34,541 bases of DNA from Candidatus Onthovicinus excrementipullorum (GTDB lineage: Bacteria; Bacillota; Clostridia; Oscillospirales; Acutalibacteraceae): contig DVHG01000005.1 in assembly GCA_018712345.1 (NCBI GenBank), positions 1-34,541 of the forward strand. Direction: 5' to 3'. Every line of letters begins with the position of its first letter. Positions within the stretch are counted from its first letter, which is position 1. The notes under the pieces are model-generated. The model searched no databases, was not told the DNA's origin, and saw only the letters and a program-made list of their open reading frames with translations. The translations under genes and the position numbers were made by a program. Positions 28,860 to 34,541 of this stretch are shown in pieces.

Positions 28860-30458
28860 ATGAAGATTCTGGCAGTGATCCCCGCGCGGGCGGGTTCCAA
28901 GGGCGTCCCCAATAAGAATATCCGCCTGGTCAACAACAAGCCGCTGATCTATTACTCAATCAAAAATGCCATTGACTCCAGGTATATTACGGATATTGTG
29001 GTAACGACGGACTCTCCGGAGATCGAAGTGATTGCAAAGCAGATGGGCGTCGGGTATAAACACCGCAGGGCGGAATTGTGCGGCGATTCCATCACGCTTG
29101 ACTCTGTGATCTATGACGTGGCCAAGGACTGCGCGTGTGACTATGTCGTCACCATGCAGCCCACCTCTCCCACGCTCCGGGCGGAGACGCTCGACCACGC
29201 GATCGAGTATGCCATAAACAATAATCTGGACACGGTGATCTCCGTGATCAACCAGCCGCACCTCTCCTGGCGGGAGGAAAACGGCAAAAAGGTCCCCAAT
29301 TACCGCGAGCGCCTGAATCGGCAGTATCTCCCTGCCCAGTACAATGAGACGGGGGCATTTGTCGTCTCCCGCCGGGAGATCGTTACGGAAAAAACGCGGA
29401 TCGGTGAAAAAATCGACGTCTTTGAGGTCTCTGAGGAAGAGGCTGTGGACATCGATAACTTTGCGGATCTGCACTATGTGGAGACGATCCTGCAGAATAA
29501 GAAGGTGGCCATCTATGTCAACGGGAACAATAAACGCGGGATCGGCCATGTTTACCGGGCTCTGGAGCTCGCAGATGAATTTTATACCAAGCCGGATATC
29601 TATTATGACATCAATCAGACGGATGTCAGGGTATTTGGCCGGACCACCCATAACCTGATTGGGGTGGATGGGATCGGTGAACTGTTAAACCTCGCCAGGG
29701 AAAAGCAGTATGATATTTTTATTAACGATATCCTGACTACGTCGATTGATTACATGATTGCACTGCGTCAGGCGATCCCAAAGGCCAAGCTCGTCAATTT
29801 TGAGGACGACGGCGAGGGGATCTACAAGGCGGATCTCGTGATCAACGCCCTCTATCAGAATTCGGAGCTAAACTATGTCAAAACGGGGGAGGACTATTAT
29901 ATCTCCTCCAAGCTGTTTATGTTCTATGAGCCTATTCAGATCCGGGACAGCGTGCAGAAGGTGTTTATCTCATTCGGCGGAGCGGACCCGCAGAACTATT
30001 CGGACCGCCTGCTGAAGATTATCGCCCAGGACAAATACGCGGACAAGCAGTTTGTCGTAGTTCTTGGCCGGGCGAAGAAGAACATTGAAGAATTGATGGC
30101 ATACAATCAGTTCAAAAATATCGAGGTACTCTATGATATTGCCAATATGCCGGAGATCATGACCTCCTGCGACGTCGCCGTGACGTCGCGCGGCCGCACT
30201 GGGTATGAGCTCGCCGTCCTCGGGATTCCGGCGTTTGCAATGGCGCAGAATCAGCGGGAGGAAAAGCACGGCTTTGTCAGCAATGAGAACGGCTTTACCT
30301 ACATCGGCCTGAATCCCAGCGACCATATTATTGAGTCCACACTGGACCTGTACCTCAGCCTGTCCAAGGAGGAGCGTCAGGCGTTCCAGGATAAGCTCCT
30401 GAGCCACGATCTGCGCAACGGCCGCAAGCGCGTCATGGGGCTGATCAACAGCCTGTAA
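28860..30458 (+). CDS. CMP-nonulosonate synthetase (NeuA/PseF-like) fused to a PseG-like glycosyltransferase-fold domain
   Basis: A 532-residue cytosolic two-domain protein. Residues 1 to ~212 are a cytidylyltransferase of the NeuA/PseF/LegF group: IPARAGSKGVPNKN at 7-20, TTDSPEI, and QPTSP in the nucleotide pocket. It would activate a sialic-, pseudaminic- or legionaminic-type acid with CTP. From ~215 the sequence resembles PseG/LegG, the hydrolase that releases UDP from the trideoxy sugar intermediate: NKRGIGHVYRALELADEF, FGGADPQN and SRGRTGYELAVLGIP. These are two different steps of one pathway. GGAGG lies seven bases before ATG. No synthase (NeuB/PseI), dehydratase or aminotransferase gene is nearby, so the gene is isolated here. 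The exact sugar is unknown. Confidence 0.87.
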   Translation: MKILAVIPARAGSKGVPNKNIRLVNNKPLIYYSIKNAIDSRYITDIVVTTDSPEIEVIAKQMGVGYKHRRAELCGDSITLDSVIYDVAKDCACDYVVTMQPTSPTLRAETLDHAIEYAINNNLDTVISVINQPHLSWREENGKKVPNYRERLNRQYLPAQYNETGAFVVSRREIVTEKTRIGEKIDVFEVSEEEAVDIDNFADLHYVETILQNKKVAIYVNGNNKRGIGHVYRALELADEFYTKPDIYYDINQTDVRVFGRTTHNLIGVDGIGELLNLAREKQYDIFINDILTTSIDYMIALRQAIPKAKLVNFEDDGEGIYKADLVINALYQNSELNYVKTGEDYYISSKLFMFYEPIQIRDSVQKVFISFGGADPQNYSDRLLKIIAQDKYADKQFVVVLGRAKKNIEELMAYNQFKNIEVLYDIANMPEIMTSCDVAVTSRGRTGYELAVLGIPAFAMAQNQREEKHGFVSNENGFTYIGLNPSDHIIESTLDLYLSLSKEERQAFQDKLLSHDLRNGRKRVMGLINSL

Positions 30459-30474
30459 CAGTTCATCTAGATAT

Positions 30475-30508
30475 GAAAAACACCGCCTCAGCCGGGGCGG
30501 TGTTTTTT
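30475..30508. terminator. bidirectional intrinsic terminator
   Basis: AAAAACACCGCC and GGCGGTGTTTTT flank a short loop. It ends the NeuA-PseG transcript and, read the other way, hslO. Confidence 0.92.
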
Positions 30509-30544
30509 ATATATGGATTTTTATAATTGCTGAAATTTCAGTGT

Positions 30545-31465
30545 TCAGTTTTTTTTTCGCGCCGCGGCTTTTGCGATCAGCGCGTCCAGTTCCCCGGCGT
30601 CAAAGCGGTACTCCCGGTTGCAGAACTGGCAATTGAGCGCGGCGGCATGATCCTCCTCTTTGAGCTTGATGAGTTCTTCCTTGCCCATGGAGAGCAGCAC
30701 GCGGCGGGCGCGCTCCCGCGAGCAGTCACAGTGGAAGGCGACCGGCGTCCGATCCGTCTCCTCATAGCCGATATCGGCAAAGAGGAGCTCGGCCAGCGAC
30801 TCGGGCGTGTGCCCCTGCTCATACAGGGCCGTCAGGCTGTCCAGCCCGTTCAGCTTTTGTTCCAGATATCCGATGGTGTCATCGGTGGCGCCCGGCATCA
30901 GCTGAATGATGAATCCCCCAGACTGCCGGATGGAATAGTCCACGTCCACCAGAACACCAAGGGATACGGCAGACGGCGTCTGCTCGGACTGGGCAAAATA
31001 GTAGGTAATGTCCTCGGCGATTTCTCCCGTCTGGAGCTCAATGGTGCCGTTGTACGGCTCGCTCAGCCCCATATCCCTGATGACGGTGAGGGTCCCCGTA
31101 CCGATTGCACCGGAGACGTCAAGCTTTCCGTTGGCTTTGTTCGGGACATCCGCCGCGGGATTTTGTGGGTATCCTTTGACATGTCCGTTTTTATCGGCGG
31201 TGACAAGCAGGCCGCCCGCCGGGCCATCCCCCTTGATTTTCAGAGTCAGCAGGTCGCCGTCATTTTTCAGCATCAGGCCCATCATCGCACCGGCGGTCAG
31301 TAATCTCCCCAGGGCGGCGGACATGACAGCCGTTGTGTGGTGCAGCTGGGCTGTGGTATTGACAGTATTCCGCGTCGTTGCAAAGAACGCGCGGATCATT
31401 CCGCCTGCGGCGGTTATTCTCAGAATATAATCCTTTTTATCCGCATCTTTTACGATGTTTTGCAT
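30545..31465 (-). CDS. hslO: Hsp33 redox-regulated chaperone
   Basis: A 306-residue cytosolic holdase chaperone, activated when oxidation releases zinc from four cysteines. The four are present in the C-terminal domain: Cys246 and Cys248 (HCDCS, CxC) and Cys279 and Cys282 (NCQFC, CxxC). The N-terminal domain has family blocks such as ARNTVN-like TTRNTVNTT, LGRLLTAGAMMG and GDGPAGGLLV. Length is normal. GAGGTGG lies six bases before ATG. It ends at a terminator shared with the gene on the other strand. The 95-base gap upstream carries a CAATTTAAATTG palindrome (31490-31501) but no clear promoter, so it may be read through from the GNAT gene. Confidence 0.95.
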   Translation of the reverse strand: MQNIVKDADKKDYILRITAAGGMIRAFFATTRNTVNTTAQLHHTTAVMSAALGRLLTAGAMMGLMLKNDGDLLTLKIKGDGPAGGLLVTADKNGHVKGYPQNPAADVPNKANGKLDVSGAIGTGTLTVIRDMGLSEPYNGTIELQTGEIAEDITYYFAQSEQTPSAVSLGVLVDVDYSIRQSGGFIIQLMPGATDDTIGYLEQKLNGLDSLTALYEQGHTPESLAELLFADIGYEETDRTPVAFHCDCSRERARRVLLSMGKEELIKLKEEDHAAALNCQFCNREYRFDAGELDALIAKAAARKKN

Positions 31466-31560
31466 GGTTCCACCTCGAATGTTGTACGAGCAATTTAAAT
31501 TGAGCGGCCAAGCACCGCGGGAACGCCCCTGCCGCTTGACTGCCGGGGCCGCCGGTTCAG

Positions 31561-32061
31561 TCAGCCCACCGCTTTCTCCATAATGTAGTCATCCATAAAA
31601 AATCCATTTCCGATATCGGCCTTTTCCTCCCGGATCTTTCGGAACCCCAGGTGCTCATAGACCTTCAGTGAGTTCGCGTTAAAACGGTTGCACGTCAGCC
31701 AAATCCGGCCAAGCCTCCGTTCGCGGCAGAGGGATATGTAATACGTCATCACGCGGGAGGCATAGCCCTTTCCGCGGCAGGTATCACGCAGGTACAGCTT
31801 GCTCAGGAAGAGCGCCCTGTCCTGTGCGTGAATGGCGGAATAGCCCACACGCGCGCCATCCTCTTCCAGCAGGAAGTATTCATACCCCTGCGCGATCTGC
31901 TTTTTGATCGGGTCAAAAGACTGCAGGGTGCGCAGCATGTAGGCCACCTGATCCGCTCCGATGATGGGAGTAAAGTGCTCATGCCAGATCTCATCCGCGA
32001 GGGCCGCTACCGCGCGGACCTCATCATCTGTGACGGCGGGAGTGATCGTAAAACTACTCAT
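31561..32061 (-). CDS. GNAT family N-acetyltransferase
   Basis: A 166-residue cytosolic enzyme of the GNAT fold. Strand 4 and the acetyl-CoA loop read LFLSKLYLRDTCRGKGYASRV, with the R-G-K-G-Y/A pyrophosphate-binding motif. The closing strand-helix block reads WLTCNRFNANSLKVYEHLGF, with the usual Asn and Tyr. Only the acyl donor can be inferred; the acceptor could be a small amine, an amino acid or a protein end. The ATG overlaps the stop of the upstream anchored protein (ATGA), so the two genes are coupled. Confidence 0.88.
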   Translation of the reverse strand: MSSFTITPAVTDDEVRAVAALADEIWHEHFTPIIGADQVAYMLRTLQSFDPIKKQIAQGYEYFLLEEDGARVGYSAIHAQDRALFLSKLYLRDTCRGKGYASRVMTYYISLCRERRLGRIWLTCNRFNANSLKVYEHLGFRKIREEKADIGNGFFMDDYIMEKAVG

Positions 32062-33398
32062 GAATTTGCCCCCGTTCCATTTTCTGAAGCCGCATTTTTA
32101 CTGACATCGGCAAAGCTGAAAATCTTGCCGGAGTAGGTCTTTCCGGAATCGGTGGAGGCCGAATTGTGGAAATAGGTATCCTCATCCATAAAGCACAGGG
32201 CCGTATTGGCGGCCGAAAACATCAGGGCGTCCGTTTTGACGGCGCAGGTTCCGTTTTCCAGGTCCCCGAATACCATGCTCTGGCGGTTTGGATCGCCGTT
32301 CTCCATTGTCCCGACGATACACCTCTTTCCACTCGGGCTGACGGCGAAGATGACGGCCTGTGCTGTTTCCGCTCCGGGGAGCGTGTATTCCTGACCGGTG
32401 AGCAGACTGTACACGCGGCCGCTCGATTTTTCCAGCAGATAATTCCCATCCCGCAGGTAGTCGGCGTCATAGTTGCCCTGAAATTCACGGATGACCTCGC
32501 CTTCACAATACACGGCAAATCCGTTCTCCGTCTGGCGCATGTAGTGGATGCCACTGCTGTCCTGATAGGCGTATAGATAATCCACATCCGTGTATCTCGT
32601 TATCAGCACGGCCCCACTGCTGCCGTTGCGGCGGTAAATATCCACGGCGCGCTCCGCGCGGTCCGTGTATTTCCGCCCGCTGAAGAAGAGTGCCCGCCCA
32701 TCCTCGGCACAGGCAAGGGTGTCCTCTGTGAACACGGCAAAATCGCTCCAGTACCGTCCGTCCGTCCCGGGCATGCGGTTGACCTGACTGACAAACTGGT
32801 TGCGGTCAAAATCGGTCCGCAGATCAATCTCCTGCTCAAACGGCTGAACAAAAAAGGATTCGTCGTACGTCTTATCCGGGTTATAAAGATCATCCGCGTC
32901 GCTGTCCATCAGCAGCAGGAACTGCGTGTTGTCCTCATCCGGATATCCCGGCGGCAGTGTGCGCATATTAAAGAAAAAATAGGTGTACAGTGTCACTGCG
33001 GAGCCGGTCGCGTCGGGATGATAGAGCCCGTAGCCCGTCATCTCATCGCCGCGCTGGATATAGTAGAGCGTGGCCGGGATCTGGACCCCGCTGCACTGTG
33101 GGGCCACCTGCACCGTGCCGGTGGGTTCCACGGCCTGGAGCTCCCCGCCTGTATATTCATAAAAGGCAACCTGCCCGTCCTGCGCGATGGTGTAAAAAAT
33201 ATTATCAATATCGGACTGCATCAGCGGAAGGTCGGCGTCGGCGGAGGCAAGTGCATGCCCCACATAGCGCTGTGGATCATCCTTCCTATCCCCAGGGGAA
33301 GAAAAATGAATGATGAGCGTCACGATCAGAGCGAGCACGGCCAGAATGACAACGATGCCGGTGACAATTGCCGCGGTGGAAAGGCGCTTTTTTTTCAA
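32058..33398 (-). CDS. membrane-anchored hypothetical protein, beta-rich outer domain
   Basis: A 446-residue protein starting at TTG 33398 with GGAGG seven bases ahead; no nearby ATG in frame competes. N-terminal KKKR then one membrane helix (~8-31, AAIVTGIVVILAVLALIV) leaves ~410 residues outside. These show repeated short strand patterns: IFYTIAQDGQVAFYEY, YWSDFAVFTEDTLACAEDGRALFFSG, YLYAYQDSSGIHYMRQ, AVIFAVSPSGKRCIVGTMENGD. Such alternation of strands and turn motifs suggests a beta-propeller-like fold. I recognise no family. Proteins of this layout are common beside envelope genes in Clostridia. It lies between sleB and a GNAT gene and has its own promoter. Confidence 0.75.
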   Translation of the reverse strand: MKKKRLSTAAIVTGIVVILAVLALIVTLIIHFSSPGDRKDDPQRYVGHALASADADLPLMQSDIDNIFYTIAQDGQVAFYEYTGGELQAVEPTGTVQVAPQCSGVQIPATLYYIQRGDEMTGYGLYHPDATGSAVTLYTYFFFNMRTLPPGYPDEDNTQFLLLMDSDADDLYNPDKTYDESFFVQPFEQEIDLRTDFDRNQFVSQVNRMPGTDGRYWSDFAVFTEDTLACAEDGRALFFSGRKYTDRAERAVDIYRRNGSSGAVLITRYTDVDYLYAYQDSSGIHYMRQTENGFAVYCEGEVIREFQGNYDADYLRDGNYLLEKSSGRVYSLLTGQEYTLPGAETAQAVIFAVSPSGKRCIVGTMENGDPNRQSMVFGDLENGTCAVKTDALMFSAANTALCFMDEDTYFHNSASTDSGKTYSGKIFSFADVSKNAASENGTGANS

Positions 33399-33419
33399 GG
33401 TAAGACCTCCGTCCTATGT

Positions 33420-33508
33420 ATCCGCACATCGGGTGCGGATGGCGGCTCCCCGCCGGGACCGCCCCAAAAATTATGATACTATTATACTCTAATTCCTTAA
33501 AAAGGCAA
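33420..33508 (-). promoter_or_regulatory. promoter and hairpin leader of the anchored protein/GNAT operon
   Basis: On the minus strand TTGCCT (33503-33508), 16 bases, then a perfect TATAAT (33481-33486), starting about 10 bases after the sleB stop. The leader has a perfect ATCCGCAC/GTGCGGAT hairpin (33420-33440) next to a GGCGG/CCGCC-type one (33441-33463), both just before the ribosome site. Confidence 0.55.
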
Positions 33509-33514
33509 AGCCCC

Positions 33515-34243
33515 TTATTTGCAGAACAGATGATTACCGATTGTTTTGATAACCGGCCGGCTGCGCATCCATTTGTTGGATGTCTTGGCCGGGTTATAAT
33601 AGTAAATAGCGCCGCCGGAGGGATCCCAGCCGTTGATGGCGTCGCGCGCCGCCTTTTCGGCCGAAGCGGCCACCGGCTGGCTCCAGTTCATATCGCGCAC
33701 AGCTGAAAAAGCACCGGGCTGATAGACAACGCCGCTGATCGTGTCCGGGAAGGAGGCGTGCTCCACCCGGTTCAGGATTACGGCCCCAACTGCCACCTGC
33801 CCCTCATAGGGTTCTCCGCGCGCTTCGGCAGAGATTGTCTTGGCCAGCAGCTGTACATCGCTGCTCGAATAGCCGCCGGTGCTGCCTCCTGTGCTGCTGC
33901 CGCCGGACAGACCGAGGAACAGCAGGGTCTTCTGACCGGCGATTCCGTCAACGGTGATTCCCACGCTGCGTTGAAAGGCGCGTACTGCGTCCCTGGTGTT
34001 CGTGCCGTAGATCCCATCCACCTTACCGGTGTAAAATCCCAGTTCCTTCAGTTTGGACTGCACACGCCGGACCTCGTCCCCGCGCGAGCCAATTTGTGAA
34101 AGCGCCTCGACCGCTTCTCCCGTATCCCCATCCCCGCCGGAGAGTGAGGAGGGCAGTGCCACGGCCAGAATGATCAGAAGATTTAACAGAATGATTATGG
34201 CGATCTCCCATGCCCTGCGAAGCGCCTGCTTGTTGATCTTCAC
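33515..34243 (-). CDS. sleB: spore cortex-lytic enzyme SleB
   Basis: A 242-residue germination hydrolase that cuts muramic-lactam-containing cortex peptidoglycan. GTG start with GGAGG eight bases ahead; a nearby ATG is out of frame. N-terminal membrane/signal segment ~12-32 (WEIAIIILLNLLIILAVAL). Peptidoglycan-binding domain ~52-112 (DEVRRVQSKLKELGFYTG, GIYGTNTRDAVRAFQ). A Ser/Gly/Thr linker leads to the hydrolase-2 domain ~128-242, with the catalytic Glu140 in ISAEARGEP, then AVGAVILNRV and GGAIYYYNP. It is shorter than the Bacillus enzyme, mainly in the linker. Its partner ypeB is at 16.9-18.2 kb rather than directly after it. No sigma-G promoter could be identified with confidence. Confidence 0.94.
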   Translation of the reverse strand: MKINKQALRRAWEIAIIILLNLLIILAVALPSSLSGGDGDTGEAVEALSQIGSRGDEVRRVQSKLKELGFYTGKVDGIYGTNTRDAVRAFQRSVGITVDGIAGQKTLLFLGLSGGSSTGGSTGGYSSSDVQLLAKTISAEARGEPYEGQVAVGAVILNRVEHASFPDTISGVVYQPGAFSAVRDMNWSQPVAASAEKAARDAINGWDPSGGAIYYYNPAKTSNKWMRSRPVIKTIGNHLFCK

Positions 34244-34451
34244 ACATCAGACCTCCTTTGATGTCGATTGTACTGCATTATTTTTTACAGGATCGTCCGG
34301 ATTATCCACATAGAACCCATTTTGCAGGTTCAAAAAAAATAATAGAGGGGACGAAATCCAGATACAGTGGTACCTATTTAATAAGGGCACAAGATCCAGT
34401 AAAAAAACCACGACACGCGCGGGGGGGTGTAAAGAAGGGGAAAAAAGGGAG

Positions 34452-34480
34452 TTGACAAAAAGGGCTGGATTTGGTATGAT
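34452..34480 (+). promoter_or_regulatory. strong promoter, probably of an rRNA operon
   Basis: TTGACA (34452-34457), exactly 17 bases, then TATGAT (34475-34480). A purine-rich, G-run-containing stretch precedes it. From 34244 to 34451 I see no gene. Confidence 0.85.
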
Positions 34481-34486
34481 AGTCAA

Positions 34487-34541
34487 GCGCTCACGAGAGA
34501 GGGCGCAGCGGACCTTGAAAATTAAACAGCAGCAAGACAAG
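34487..34541 (+). other. probable 5-prime leader of a 16S rRNA operon, cut by the window edge
   Basis: The sequence GCGGACCTTGAAAATTAAACAGC near 34507-34529 resembles the leader that precedes 16S rRNA genes in many Clostridia (CTTGAAAA-TNAACA type). With the near-consensus promoter just upstream, an rrn operon is expected to start right of the window. No part of 16S itself is present. Confidence 0.65.

Noticed and set aside
34244-34451. Sigma-G promoter for sleB
   Set aside because: Several partial matches exist in the AT-rich stretch, none better than chance.

Overview
The window looks like chromosomal DNA of an endospore-forming, GC-rich Gram-positive anaerobe, most likely a gut member of the Clostridia (Oscillospirales or Ruminococcaceae-like). 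The grounds are the germination genes ypeB and sleB, a class B sortase, the NifS/ThiI pair, strong GGAGG ribosome sites with TTGACA/TATAAT promoters, and glycan genes (lacZ, fucU, an N-acetylneuraminate-lyase-like fragment). The species assignment is inference. No phage, insertion sequence or CRISPR array is visible.

Layout. 1-2.9 kb: end of a dihydrodipicolinate synthase/NAL-family gene, a fused ABC transporter, fucU, and a tRNA-Leu(UAA) between its own promoter and terminator. 3.1-3.8 kb: a small secreted internalin-like protein. 4.1-10.7 kb: a tightly coupled six-gene + strand transport operon behind three copies of a TTAGC-N4-GCTAA operator. It encodes two half-size ABC permease-ATPases, a cysteine-rich YgbA-family protein and a complete ECF importer (S, T and a double ATPase). 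10.7-18.2 kb, minus strand: an ABC-2-type ATPase/permease pair, a small lipoprotein, a lipoprotein plus DUF2804 pair, and ypeB. 18.3-28.8 kb, plus strand: cysteine desulfurase, thiI, cinA, class B sortase, a CinA-like/SpoIID fusion protein and lacZ, with short gaps throughout. 28.8-30.5 kb: a NeuA-PseG fusion. 30.5-34.2 kb, minus strand: hslO (Hsp33), a GNAT acetyltransferase, an anchored hypothetical protein and sleB. The right edge carries a near-consensus promoter and what looks like the leader of an rRNA operon whose 16S gene lies outside.

The most unusual object is the 788-residue protein at 23171-25537. Its cytoplasmic half reads as a degenerate copy of CinA, whose intact gene lies two genes upstream. 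Its outer half is a SpoIID/LytB domain whose blocks are in circularly permuted order. The second notable system is the 4.1-10.7 kb operon. It joins two transporter architectures with a YgbA protein under a repeated palindromic operator, and I read it as a candidate metal, heme or siderophore uptake system. Its substrate is not shown by the sequence. Smaller points are a tRNA-Leu with two acceptor-stem mismatches, a separated ypeB/sleB pair, and an isolated CMP-nonulosonate synthetase/PseG-like fusion.
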